Shown here: positions 18,171-27,358 of the stretch, one piece after another
How the letters are laid out: each line of letters begins with the position of its first letter
How positions within the stretch are numbered: the first letter of the stretch is position 1
Source: Superficieibacter sp. 1612_C1
GTDB taxonomy: Bacteria; Pseudomonadota; Gammaproteobacteria; Enterobacterales; Enterobacteriaceae
Reading direction: 5' to 3'
Length of the DNA stretch: 64,000 bases
Assembly: GCF_015234305.1 (NCBI RefSeq)
Contig: NZ_JADGMI010000006.1
Location: forward strand, 266,261-330,260
The notes under the pieces: generated by a model
Seen by the model: the letters and a program-made list of their open reading frames with translations, nothing else
The model's database searches: none
Told to the model about the DNA's origin: nothing
Position numbers and translations under genes: made by a program

Positions 18171-18188
18171 GGCCGGGGGAAGGGAAAA

Positions 18189-19370
18189 CTAATCGCGTTC
18201 GATAGCCAGGGCGACACCCTGACCACCGCCGATACAGAGCGTGGCCACGCCACGGCGGGACTGACGCTTGATCATTTCATGCACCAGTGATACCAGGATA
18301 CGACATCCCGAGGCACCAATCGGATGGCCCAGCGCAATAGCGCCGCCGTTAACATTCACCCGGCTGGCGTCCCACTCCAGCATTTTACCGACCGAAATGG
18401 CCTGTGCGGCAAAGGCTTCATTCACTTCCAGTAAATCCACCTCGCCCAGCGTCCATCCCGCTCTTTCCAGGCAGCGGCGGGTGGCGTAGACCGGGGCGAT
18501 CCCCATCAGGGCAGGATCTACCCCGACGCTGGCAAAGGCCCGAATGCGCGCCAGCACCGGCAGATTAAGTTCCTGCGCTTTTGCTTCGCTCATCATCATG
18601 ACAGCCGCTGCGCCGTCATTAATGGAGGAGGCATTCCCCGCCGTCACCGAACCGGTACGCTCAAAGGCCGGAATCAGCTGCGCCAGCCCTTCGGCACTGG
18701 TATCGGTGCGCGGCTGTTCGTCGGTGTCCACCAGCACGCTCGTGCCATCGGCACGCACGGTGGCAACCGGGACAATCTCATCTTTAAAACGTCCGGAATC
18801 GATAGCCAGACGCGCCTTGTGCTGAGATCGCAGCGCCCAGTCATCCTGTAACTCGCGGCTGATACCATATTCGCGCGCCAGATTTTCTGCCGTCACGCCC
18901 ATGTGATAATCATTAAAGGCATCCCAAAGTCCATCGTGGACCAGACTGTCGATGAGCTGGCTGTTCCCCAGCTGTGCGCCGGTGCGGCTGTCGGTGAGCA
19001 CATGCGGCGCACGGCTCATGTTTTCCTGGCCTCCGGCAATGACGACATCCGCTTCACCACACTGGATAGCCTGGGTTGCCAAATGCAGCGCCTTCAGCCC
19101 GGAGCCGCATACGTCGTTAATGGTGATGGCCGACATCGTATTGGGCAGGCCGCCGTTCAGCGCTGACTGGCGGGCCGGATTTTGTCCCGCCCCGGCCGTC
19201 AATACCTGGCCGAGGATCACTTCATCCACATTTTGCGCCTGAATGCCGCTGCGCTCGATCAGCGCCCGGATGACCGTGCTGCCAAGATCGACGGCGGAAA
19301 GGCGCGACAGCGTGCCCTGGAAACAACCAATGGGCGTGCGAACAGCCCCAACGATGACCACCTCTTTCAT
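18189..19370 (-). CDS. yqeF: Acetyl-CoA C-acetyltransferase (thiolase II)
   Basis: Biosynthetic-type thiolase of 393 residues, as in E. coli YqeF. It condenses two acetyl-CoA or cleaves acetoacetyl-CoA. The nucleophilic Cys lies in NDVCGSGLKA (about residue 88). The C-terminal active site has GGAIALGHPIGASG and CIGGGQG. The ATG at 19370 is preceded by GAGGTCGTC; a longer frame has no matching start signal. Confidence 0.96.
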   Translation of the reverse strand: MKEVVIVGAVRTPIGCFQGTLSRLSAVDLGSTVIRALIERSGIQAQNVDEVILGQVLTAGAGQNPARQSALNGGLPNTMSAITINDVCGSGLKALHLATQAIQCGEADVVIAGGQENMSRAPHVLTDSRTGAQLGNSQLIDSLVHDGLWDAFNDYHMGVTAENLAREYGISRELQDDWALRSQHKARLAIDSGRFKDEIVPVATVRADGTSVLVDTDEQPRTDTSAEGLAQLIPAFERTGSVTAGNASSINDGAAAVMMMSEAKAQELNLPVLARIRAFASVGVDPALMGIAPVYATRRCLERAGWTLGEVDLLEVNEAFAAQAISVGKMLEWDASRVNVNGGAIALGHPIGASGCRILVSLVHEMIKRQSRRGVATLCIGGGQGVALAIERD

Positions 19371-19578
19371 GACGACCTCAGCGAAAAATCCCCCGCCATA
19401 GTAGTGCATTGTTAATATCTCTTATTTTAATTGTTTTAAATAAGTGAGATTTATCACAATAGATTGTTAATTTAGTTTGCACGCAGAATCCCCTCTTGCT
19501 GGCAATATGCCACCTGGCCGCAGAATTATGGTAAGTTGCGCTTCTTTTTTTCACTTACATGCTATTAAAAACTAACTA

Positions 19579-20808
19579 ATGTCGAAATTTTGGTCAAAAG
19601 AAGAGACTCTGTGGAGTTTCGCGCTGTATGGAACGGCTGTGGGTGCAGGGACGCTATTTCTCCCCATTCAACTTGGATCTGCCGGTGCCGTAGTGCTGTT
19701 TATTACCGCCCTGGTGGCATATCCATTAACCTACTGGCCGCATAAAGCGCTGTGCCAGTTTATCCTCTCTGCGCAGACCCCGGCGGGTGAAGGGATCACC
19801 GGAGCTGTGACCCACTATTACGGCAGGAAAATCGGCAGTGCGATCACTGCGCTCTATTTTGTCGCCTTTTTTGTGGTCATCCTGATCTATGCCGTCGCCA
19901 TTACTAACTCGCTGTGCGAGCAGGTCGCGAAATACCACCCCGTGACAACCGCCGTGCGGATGCTGGTAAGTCTGGGCGTGGTAGTGGTATTGAACGCTAT
20001 CTTTTTAATGGGGCGTCGCGCCACAATTCGGGTGATGGGATTACTGGTTTTTCCACTTATCGCGTACTTCCTGTTCCTGTCGGTCTATCTGACCGGTCGC
20101 TGGCAACCCTCTTTACTCACCAGTCAAATCACCTTTGATAGCCATACGTTGCACCAGGTGTGGCTCTCTGTTCCCGTGATGGTTTTCGCTTTTAGTCATA
20201 CGCCGATTATTTCCACGTTTGCCATCGACAGACAGGAAAAATATCGTGAGCAGGCCATGGATAAATGCAAAAAAATCATGAAAGTGGCTTACCTGATTAT
20301 CTGCCTGAGCGTGCTGTTTTTTGTTTTTAGCTGCCTGCTATCGATTCCGTCTTCTTATATTAATGCCGCCAGAGAGGAAGGCGTGACTATTTTATCCGCC
20401 CTCTCAGCGATGCCTGATTCACCAGCCTGGCTGGCCATTTCCGGCATTGTGGTGGCGGTGATAGCGATGTCTAAATCTTTCCTTGGCACCTATTTTGGCG
20501 TTATCGAAGGCGCGACCGAAATCGTCAAATCGGCTTTAGACTATGCGGGCGTGAAAAAAAGCCGGGCATTTAATCGGGCGATGTCGGTGATCCTCATTTC
20601 ACTGACAACGTTCGTCGTGTGCTGTATTAACCCAAATGCGATTTCCATGATTTATGCTATCAGCGGCCCGCTGATAGCGGTGATCCTGTTCATCATGCCA
20701 ACGCTTTCCACTTACCTGATTGCATCGTTAAAACCTTACCGTTCACTGGCTAATCTTATTACCCTAATTGTTGGTTTACTCTGCGTTTCGGTGATGTTTT
20801 TCAGCTAA
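19579..20808 (+). CDS. yqeG: Amino-acid transporter of the SdaC/TdcC (HAAAP) family
   Basis: Inner-membrane transporter with about 11 membrane segments, 409 residues as in E. coli YqeG. Relatives (SdaC, TdcC) move serine or threonine with protons. Strong conservation runs along its length, for example PHKALCQFIL and FAFSHTPIISTFAID. It is divergent from yqeF. It marks the last backbone gene before the accessory block ending at glyU. Confidence 0.95.
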   Translation: MSKFWSKEETLWSFALYGTAVGAGTLFLPIQLGSAGAVVLFITALVAYPLTYWPHKALCQFILSAQTPAGEGITGAVTHYYGRKIGSAITALYFVAFFVVILIYAVAITNSLCEQVAKYHPVTTAVRMLVSLGVVVVLNAIFLMGRRATIRVMGLLVFPLIAYFLFLSVYLTGRWQPSLLTSQITFDSHTLHQVWLSVPVMVFAFSHTPIISTFAIDRQEKYREQAMDKCKKIMKVAYLIICLSVLFFVFSCLLSIPSSYINAAREEGVTILSALSAMPDSPAWLAISGIVVAVIAMSKSFLGTYFGVIEGATEIVKSALDYAGVKKSRAFNRAMSVILISLTTFVVCCINPNAISMIYAISGPLIAVILFIMPTLSTYLIASLKPYRSLANLITLIVGLLCVSVMFFS

Positions 20809-20814
20809 TTTATC

Positions 20815-20843
20815 TGCTGCCCGACGAGCGTCATTGTCGGGCA
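20815..20843 (+). terminator. Hairpin downstream of yqeG
   Basis: CTGCCCGAC pairs with GTCGGGCAG across a loop of about 9 nt just after the yqeG stop. There is no long T tract, so termination strength is unclear. Confidence 0.5.
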
Positions 20844-21032
20844 GATACCCACTGTTCTGTTTAATATAATTTTTTAATTTTAATTAAAACGTCATATTTA
20901 TCTGCTTCTTGATGTACGGGGTGCGAAAAATCGCGTGAAGTTTTGTAATTAGCATAATCCACTGTATTAATTTTAGACAGACGGGTTCATAATGATCCTT
21001 CATCTGACGGCATCCCTTTAAGGGGGCTTAGT

Positions 21033-21782
21033 ATGAAATACCATTCAACAGATAACGTCTGCATAATTACCGGCATTCACCCTTCCAACCTGCGACGCTG
21101 GTATCGTTACGGGCTGATTAGCGCTGGCGAATTTTCAGAAGGCTGGAACGAACAGCAGCTTGAGGACATTCGTACGTTAAAAGCACAGACGGCGAGTGGC
21201 GCGACGCTTCTTCAAATTCGTCAAAGCCGTCAGTCAGGTATTCCCCTGCACTCTTATGGCTGGGTAGCGTTAAAAGGCGAATTACTCTGGCAGCTTGAGT
21301 TTTCCTCCGATCGTGCATTGTCACGCTACTTCCGCAATATTGTGAGCGATTACAGTAGTAATGACGTGATTAACTCCTTACTGCGTCCGCTAAACCGCTG
21401 GCTTCAGAAAGACACCCGGGAAGGCTCCCGCCGCCGTCTACAACGTTTTCATCAGTGCATCGTTCAACGCGCAGACTCGCTGACGCGCGCCTCCAGCCGG
21501 GAAGGTGATACGCCCCTGTTTCTGGAAGCGGTTAGCGTGAAAGATGATAACGAAATCTGGCTGGAAGCGATTCGGTTATACGGTCAGGGTTTTAGCGTCG
21601 AGGTCTCCTCCACCGTCAGCGATGCTCCTGCCGAAATCAGTAGCCGTCACGAACATCATTTAATGTGGTGTGGCGCGGGCATCAGCATTGGTAAGCAGCA
21701 GCATTTCAGAGACAGTATGGACGAGGGAAAATCCGTCATGCTTTGCGGGCCAGATCGCTCAATTGCCCCCGGCGTTAACTAA
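21033..21782 (+). CDS. MerR-family regulator, MlrA-like
   Basis: DNA-binding protein of 249 residues. The N-terminal MerR helix-turn-helix (IITGIHPSNLRRWYRYGLI, about residues 11-30) is followed by a C-terminal region resembling E. coli MlrA, the activator of csgD and curli/biofilm genes: NSLLRPLNRWLQ and EIWLEAIRLYGQGFSVEV align in order. It has no Cys-rich metal loop, so it is not a metal-sensing MerR. AAGGGGG precedes the ATG. It sits upstream of a GH15 enzyme on the same strand and is probably a paralogue that controls local genes rather than curli. Confidence 0.75.
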   Translation: MKYHSTDNVCIITGIHPSNLRRWYRYGLISAGEFSEGWNEQQLEDIRTLKAQTASGATLLQIRQSRQSGIPLHSYGWVALKGELLWQLEFSSDRALSRYFRNIVSDYSSNDVINSLLRPLNRWLQKDTREGSRRRLQRFHQCIVQRADSLTRASSREGDTPLFLEAVSVKDDNEIWLEAIRLYGQGFSVEVSSTVSDAPAEISSRHEHHLMWCGAGISIGKQQHFRDSMDEGKSVMLCGPDRSIAPGVN

Positions 21783-21800
21783 CTACTTCGCCCATAAAAG

Positions 21801-21832
21801 AGGGGCAGAAAACGTCCCCCTTCTCTTTTTTC
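21801..21832 (+). terminator. Possible terminator after the MlrA-like gene
   Basis: AGGGG and CCCCT arms are followed by a T-rich stretch (CTCTTTTTTC). The stem is short and the loop long, so this is a weak call. Confidence 0.4.
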
Positions 21833-21913
21833 TTCCGGTGGTTTTCTGCCGCTTGTCAAAAACTGCTATCCGCTTTGTTTAAATATCACCCACTGTACTA
21901 AGCTCTTTCTCAT

Positions 21914-23743
21914 ATGAAAAAGAATAAGTACAAACAATCGTTAAGGCCTATTGGCGACCATGGGATCATCGGTGATTTGCGCACCTGCGCGTTAATTACC
22001 TCCGACGGCGCTATCGATTTCCTGTGCTGGCCCAATCTGGACAGCCCTTCTCTGTTTGTCTCGCTGCTGGATGACGAACGGGCGGGGGTTTTCACCTTAT
22101 CGCCGGACGGCGACCAGTGGCGTTCCCTTCAGTCTTACCTGCCGGACAGCAACCTGTTACAGACGCGATGGCTCTCCGAGGACGCTATCGTCGAATTAAC
22201 CGATTTTATGCCGATCAGAGAGAGTCACGACGCACTGCCCTGCATCATTCGCCGTCTGCGGGTCGATCAGGGAGAAGCCAGCATTACTCTGCGCTGTCGG
22301 GTGAATTTCGACTACGGCAGACACGCCCCGTCACCGCAGGTTAATAAGACGTTCGTGGTCTGGCAGGGTGAGAACGACGATAAAATCACCCTGAAAACCT
22401 CCGTCCCGTTAGAAGAAAAGGAGGGATTCCTGAACAGCACGTTTACCCTGCGTGCGGGTGAAGAGGCGTTTTTCATTCTCGGCGGTGATGAGGTGAAACG
22501 CTGGAAAAAACAGGATGTCATACAGCGCCAGCAGGAGACGTTAGCGTACTGGCAGCAATGGGTGGATAAAAATAAATACAAGGGGCGCTGGCATGAGATC
22601 CTGATCCGCTCGGCGCTGGTGCTTAAGTTGCTCAGCTCAAAAGCGCAGGGTTCCATTGCCGCGGCGGCTACGTTCGGGCTGCCTGAACTGCTCGGCGGGG
22701 AACGTAACTGGGACTACCGCGCCGCGTGGATACGTGACTCCTCCTTTAGCTGCTATGCCCTGATCCGGCTGGGCTATGTCGATGAGGCCGCCGACTTTGG
22801 CCGCTGGGTGGGGCGCTGCATGGAAGCCAGCCGCTTCGACCCTGAAAAATTACAGGTGATGTATCGCATGGACTGCGGCACCGAGCTGAATGAGGAAGAG
22901 CTCACGCATTTGAAAGGCTATTGTGCGTCGGTGCCGGTTCGTATCGGTAATGACGCGTATAAACAGCGGCAGCTCGATATTTATGGTGAGCTACTGGATA
23001 CCCTCTATCTGGCGACCAAGTATGGCGATGGTATTCCCCATCGCGCCTGGGAGCACGTCATCAAACTGGTCGATCACGTCTGCGATATCTGGCATACCGC
23101 CGATGCCGGGATCTGGGAGATGCGCGGTGAAGCCGAGCATTTTCTTTACTCCCGTTTGATGTGCTGGGTCGCCCTGGATCGCGCGCTGCGCCTCGGCGCA
23201 AAGCGCTCGCTCTCGATGCCGTATCAGCGCTGGGAAAGCGCGCGCCAGGCCATCCGGGAAGATATCTGGGAAAACTTCTGGAACGAGAAGCAGGGCCATT
23301 TTACCTCTACCCGCCACGGCACCGATCTGGACGCCTCAATGCTCCTGATGCCGTTACTGCGTTTTGTCAGCGCCAAAGATCCCGACTGGCTTGCCACCCT
23401 CGACGCGATTAAGCGCAAGCTGGTGCGCGATGGCATGGTGCGTCGCTATATTGCCAGTGAGACGCCTGCGGATTCTCTCCACGGTGAAGAAGGCTACTTT
23501 GTCGCCTGTTCATTCTGGTATATCGAATGCCTTGCCAGAGCGGACCGGCTGGGTGAAGCGCGGGAAGAGTTCGAAAAAGCGCTGAAATATGCCAATCACC
23601 TGGGGCTGTATGCGGAGGAATTTGACGCCTGGGGACATGCGCTGGGCAATTTTCCGCAGGCATTGTCCCATCTGGCGCTGATCAGCGCGGCGTATTACCT
23701 GAATAAAAAGCTGTCCGGGAAGGAGCAGTTATGGCAGCCGTAA
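21914..23743 (+). CDS. GH15 glycoside hydrolase (glucoamylase/trehalase family)
   Basis: Cytoplasmic inverting glycosidase, 609 residues, with no signal peptide. An N-terminal beta-sandwich begins with RPIGDHGIIGDLRTCALI, which is typical of bacterial GH15 proteins. An (alpha/alpha)6 catalytic barrel then carries ERNWDYRAAWIRDSSFS, a candidate general-acid region in HGEEGYFVACSFWYIE and the C-terminal LYAEEFDAWGHALGNFPQALSH. Members hydrolyse trehalose, isomaltose-type glucans or glucuronides. The start has a poor ribosome-binding site. It follows the MlrA-like regulator and precedes the formate dehydrogenase operon; a stress-linked trehalose role is inference. Confidence 0.88.
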   Translation: MKKNKYKQSLRPIGDHGIIGDLRTCALITSDGAIDFLCWPNLDSPSLFVSLLDDERAGVFTLSPDGDQWRSLQSYLPDSNLLQTRWLSEDAIVELTDFMPIRESHDALPCIIRRLRVDQGEASITLRCRVNFDYGRHAPSPQVNKTFVVWQGENDDKITLKTSVPLEEKEGFLNSTFTLRAGEEAFFILGGDEVKRWKKQDVIQRQQETLAYWQQWVDKNKYKGRWHEILIRSALVLKLLSSKAQGSIAAAATFGLPELLGGERNWDYRAAWIRDSSFSCYALIRLGYVDEAADFGRWVGRCMEASRFDPEKLQVMYRMDCGTELNEEELTHLKGYCASVPVRIGNDAYKQRQLDIYGELLDTLYLATKYGDGIPHRAWEHVIKLVDHVCDIWHTADAGIWEMRGEAEHFLYSRLMCWVALDRALRLGAKRSLSMPYQRWESARQAIREDIWENFWNEKQGHFTSTRHGTDLDASMLLMPLLRFVSAKDPDWLATLDAIKRKLVRDGMVRRYIASETPADSLHGEEGYFVACSFWYIECLARADRLGEAREEFEKALKYANHLGLYAEEFDAWGHALGNFPQALSHLALISAAYYLNKKLSGKEQLWQP

Positions 23744-23897
23744 GTAATGGCTCCGCCACCAGGATTAATCCTAAAACCCCGCGCTTTGTAATGTAAACTT
23801 AAGTAAAGCATCCGGCCCCGGACAGAACTGTCTAAGCTCATTTAGACCAATGTCGCACCCGCGCCGCCGATCGTGGCGCGGCTTACGGAGGTCTGAA
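23744..23897 (+). promoter_or_regulatory. Upstream region of the formate dehydrogenase operon
   Basis: A 154-nt gap between the GH15 stop and the formate dehydrogenase start presumably carries the operon promoter. TAATGTAAACTTAAG near 23790-23805 could include a -10 element, but no convincing -35 partner is visible. The ribosome-binding site GGAGGT lies just before 23898. Confidence 0.4.
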
Positions 23898-26873
23898 ATG
23901 CCCAGCGGTACTCCCTGCACAATCCACTGGAACGGCGAAACACTGAGCGGCATGGCCGACGAGCCGCTGATTGATTTTCTGGCTAAGCATGAGAAGACAC
24001 TGCCGCACGTTTGCTACCACCCTGCCCTGCCGCCGTTGCAAACCTGCGATGTTTGCTGGGTGGAATATCAGGGCGAGTTGACCCGTGGCTGTACCTTACG
24101 CACCCATGACGGCATGGAGATCTACTCGCAGCCTGCCGACGCGCTGGCAGCGCAGCAGGAGGGGATGGACCGACTACTCAACCGCCACGAGCTGTACTGT
24201 ACCGTCTGCGAACACAACACCGGCGACTGTACGCTGCATAATACCGTCGCCGATATGCATATGCCGATTCAGTTTTACCCTTATCAGCCCAAGCCTGCCG
24301 ATAAAGACCACTCTAATCCGTTTTACACCTACGATCCGGACCAGTGCATTCTCTGCGGACGCTGCGTGGAGGCGTGTCAGAACGTCGAGGTCAATGAAAC
24401 CCTGAGCATTGATTTTAACCAGCCGCATCCGCGCGTGTTGTGGGATGGTGGAGAGCGCATCGCCGGATCGAGCTGCGTCAGCTGCGGGCACTGCGTTTCG
24501 GTATGTCCGTGTAACGCGCTGCTGGAAAAAACCATGCAGCCTGATGCCGGGCCGTTCACCAGTATGCCGACGGATCTGAAACGCCCGTTAATCGATTTTG
24601 TGAAATCGCTGGAAAACAGTATCGGGATGGAGCCGATTACCGGGGTCTCGCTGATCGACGTCGCGTTACGTCAGCAGGAGATTAAAAAAACCAAAACCGT
24701 CTGTACCTACTGCGGCGTGGGATGCAGTTTCGAGATGTGGACTCGCGACCGCCACATTCTGAAAGTGCAGCCGGTGGCGGATGCGCCGGTCAATAGCATC
24801 TCTACCTGCGTGAAAGGCAAATTCGGCTGGGATTTTGTCAATAGCGAAGAACGTCTGACCACGCCGCTTATCCGCGAAAATGGCCGCTTTCGGCCTGCCA
24901 GCTGGGATGAGGCGCTGGATCTGGTGGCGCGCAAACTCAGCGGCATCGCCCGCGAGCACGGCGGCGACAGTATCGGCTTTATCGGCTCAAGCAAAGCCAG
25001 CAACGAGGAAGCCTACCTGACGCAAAAAATCGCCCGCCTGATTTTCGGTACCAACAATGTCGATAACTCGTCGCGCTACTGCCAGAACCCGGCGACCGAA
25101 GGGCTGTTTCGCACCGTCGGCTACGGCGGCGATGCGGGCAGCATTACCGATTTACAGCAGGCGGATTTGATTGTGCTGGTGGGCAGTAACCTGGCAGAAA
25201 ACCATCCGGTGATCGCCTCGCGTATTAAACATGCGCACAAACACAACGGGCAAAAACTGCTGGTGGTCGATCCGCGCCGACATGAGATGGCCGAGCGCGC
25301 CGACCTCTATTTGCGTATCCGTCCGGGAACCGATCTGGCCTGGGCGTCGGGCATGTCGCGCTATATGTTCGATCACGGCTACGCCGATGACGCCTTCCTG
25401 CGCGAGCAGGTTAACGGTACAGAGGAATATCAGGAGAGTTTGCAGCCCTTCACGCTGGAGTTCGTCAGCCAGGTAACGGGCCTGGAGCCGCAGGCGCTGC
25501 GCGAGGCGGCGGAAATGATCGGCCAGGCGAAGCGGGTCTGTATTTTGTGGGCGATGGGCATAACCCAGCACAGCCACGGCGCAGACACCAGCACCGCGCT
25601 GTCAAACCTGCTGCTGGTGACCGGCAATTACGGTCGCCCTGGCACCGGCGGCTATCCGATGCGCGGCCATAACAACGTGCAAGGGGCCAGCGATTTTGGC
25701 TGCCTGAGCAACGTTTATCCCGGCTATGAGAAAGTCACCGATCCGCAGATGCGCGAAAAATGGGCCCATGCCTGGGGCGTCTCGCCGCAGGCGCTGTCGG
25801 ACAAAGCGGGCGCGGATAACTTCCTGATGGTGCAGCACGCTCACGAAGGCAAGATCAAAGCCATGTATATCATCGGCGAGGAGACCGCCTTCTCCGACGC
25901 CGACTCGCATAACGTTCATGAAGCCTTTACCCGCCTGGAGTTTATGGTCGTACAGGATATTTTCATGAGCCGCACGGCGGAATTTGCCGACGTGGTGCTT
26001 CCCGGCTGCCCGTCGGTGGAGAAAGAGGGCACCTTTGTGAATACCGAACGCCGTATTCAACGCTTCTATGAGGTGCTACCGCCGCTGGGCGAGTCCCGCC
26101 CGGACTGGAAAATCCTCACCGATCTGGCCTCACGGCTGGGGCACCCCTGGTACTACCGGCATCCGAAGGAGATTATGCGGGAGGCGGCAAGCATCGCCAC
26201 CGCTTTTGCGGGAGTCAGCTATGACAAGCTCAGCGGCTGGCAGTCCCAGCAGTGGCCCGTCAAGCCAGATGGCACCAGCACGCCGCTGCTGTATACCGAC
26301 GGCTTTAAGTTCCCGGATAAAAAAGCCCGCCTCTACCCTCTTGAGTGGCAGTTACCGCAGGAGACTGCGGATGCGCAGTACGATCTGCTGCTCAATAACG
26401 GACGTATGCTGGAGCATTTTCAGTCGACGAACCAGAGCGGGCGCGGCGGTCGTTTGCTGTCGCTGTCGCCGGAGTGGTTTGTTGAGGTCAGCCCCTCCCT
26501 TGCCGCCGAACGGCAATTACAGGAGGGAGACTGGGTGCGCCTGACCTCGAGGCGCGGCGCGCTGGAAGTGCGGGTGCTGATCACCGAACGTACCGGCGGC
26601 AACGTGCTGTTCATTCCCATTCACCACGGTAAGCCCGGCGTTAACGGGCTTACCGGAGAGCATCACGATCCGCACGTCAATACCCCTGCGTATAAAGAAA
26701 TTGCGATATCGATGCAAAAAATCGATCGTCCGGTGCAGGGATCGCCGCTGACGAAAGATAATTTCCGCTACGGCCAGCGCACCCCGCTGGATCACCTTCC
26801 CGTTGAGGTGAAATGGCAGCAGCCAACCTACACCCTTCCCCCACAACACACGTCACACCCGGAGAAAAGCTGA
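23898..26873 (+). CDS. Molybdenum formate dehydrogenase alpha subunit with N-terminal ferredoxin module (YjgC-like)
   Basis: Cytoplasmic formate dehydrogenase of 991 residues, with no Tat signal. Domains in order: plant-type [2Fe-2S] (C39, C50, C53, C65), His/Cys [4Fe-4S] (H97, C101, C104, C111), two ferredoxin clusters (CILCGRCVEAC at 150-160 and CVSCGHCVSVCPC at 193-205), then the bis-MGD domain with its own cluster (C269, C272, C276, C304). The Mo ligand is Cys395 (SSRYCQNP), encoded by TGC, so this is not a selenoenzyme. GGAGGT precedes the start. Its stop overlaps the DUF1641 start. Relatives in Bacillus are YjgC/YrhE; coupling to a quinol oxidase operon points to an electron route to the membrane. 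Confidence 0.93.
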   Translation: MPSGTPCTIHWNGETLSGMADEPLIDFLAKHEKTLPHVCYHPALPPLQTCDVCWVEYQGELTRGCTLRTHDGMEIYSQPADALAAQQEGMDRLLNRHELYCTVCEHNTGDCTLHNTVADMHMPIQFYPYQPKPADKDHSNPFYTYDPDQCILCGRCVEACQNVEVNETLSIDFNQPHPRVLWDGGERIAGSSCVSCGHCVSVCPCNALLEKTMQPDAGPFTSMPTDLKRPLIDFVKSLENSIGMEPITGVSLIDVALRQQEIKKTKTVCTYCGVGCSFEMWTRDRHILKVQPVADAPVNSISTCVKGKFGWDFVNSEERLTTPLIRENGRFRPASWDEALDLVARKLSGIAREHGGDSIGFIGSSKASNEEAYLTQKIARLIFGTNNVDNSSRYCQNPATEGLFRTVGYGGDAGSITDLQQADLIVLVGSNLAENHPVIASRIKHAHKHNGQKLLVVDPRRHEMAERADLYLRIRPGTDLAWASGMSRYMFDHGYADDAFLREQVNGTEEYQESLQPFTLEFVSQVTGLEPQALREAAEMIGQAKRVCILWAMGITQHSHGADTSTALSNLLLVTGNYGRPGTGGYPMRGHNNVQGASDFGCLSNVYPGYEKVTDPQMREKWAHAWGVSPQALSDKAGADNFLMVQHAHEGKIKAMYIIGEETAFSDADSHNVHEAFTRLEFMVVQDIFMSRTAEFADVVLPGCPSVEKEGTFVNTERRIQRFYEVLPPLGESRPDWKILTDLASRLGHPWYYRHPKEIMREAASIATAFAGVSYDKLSGWQSQQWPVKPDGTSTPLLYTDGFKFPDKKARLYPLEWQLPQETADAQYDLLLNNGRMLEHFQSTNQSGRGGRLLSLSPEWFVEVSPSLAAERQLQEGDWVRLTSRRGALEVRVLITERTGGNVLFIPIHHGKPGVNGLTGEHHDPHVNTPAYKEIAISMQKIDRPVQGSPLTKDNFRYGQRTPLDHLPVEVKWQQPTYTLPPQHTSHPEKS

Positions 26874-27358
26874 TGGCAGAACGCATGAATTACGAGGTTC
26901 CCCCGGCGCAGACGCAGCCCTCGGCAGGCGACGCGCTGAGCGATTTACTGGAAAACCTGCACCACCACGGTTTTTTACGTCTTGCCAACGACATGGTGAA
27001 AGCCAATACGCAAATCGCCAAAATCGTGGTGGACGGTCTGAACCAGCCCGGCACGCAGACCGGCGTACAGAACCTGTCGCTGCTGCTGGTCGCCTTGTCC
27101 AAAATCCCGCCGGAGCAGTTTAACCATCTGCTGATGGCGCTGACCCGTGGCGTGCAGGCGATGACGGAGAAACACGACGCGCCGGAGAAAAAATCGGCCG
27201 CTCCCGGCGTAACCGGCTTTATCAAAATGCTTGGCGACGAGGATACCTGGCAAAAAGCCGCGCCGTTCTTTAACGCCGTTCAGGCGTTTTCCAGCGCATT
27301 ACAGGAGGAACCGGACAAGCCCATTACGCGCTATTCCGGTAAAAGCAGCAATGCCTGA
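26873..27358 (+). CDS. DUF1641 protein, formate dehydrogenase partner (YjgD/YrhD-like)
   Basis: Acidic helical protein of 161 residues with the DUF1641 pattern (LLENLHHHGFLRLANDMVKA and GVTGFIKMLGDEDTW). In many bacteria such proteins follow a YjgC-type formate dehydrogenase, probably as an assembly or membrane-docking partner. Its ATG overlaps the upstream TGA. Its 3' end overlaps the oxidase subunit I gene by 8 nt. The molecular role is not established. Confidence 0.8.
   Translation: MAERMNYEVPPAQTQPSAGDALSDLLENLHHHGFLRLANDMVKANTQIAKIVVDGLNQPGTQTGVQNLSLLLVALSKIPPEQFNHLLMALTRGVQAMTEKHDAPEKKSAAPGVTGFIKMLGDEDTWQKAAPFFNAVQAFSSALQEEPDKPITRYSGKSSNA

Larger units (their letters stand above)
17680..18188. 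promoter_or_regulatory. kduI-yqeF intergenic region
   Basis: This 509-nt gap carries the kduI promoter region with two KdgR-like operators, a candidate CRP site (18021-18036, TGCGT-N6-TCACA), a micro-ORF with a strong ribosome-binding site, a short perfect palindrome (18091-18105) and a plus-strand terminator at 18145-18170. Each is listed separately. Confidence 0.6.

Noticed and set aside
25059..25110. Possible selenocysteine formate dehydrogenase
   Set aside because: The active-site codon is TGC for Cys, with no in-frame TGA.
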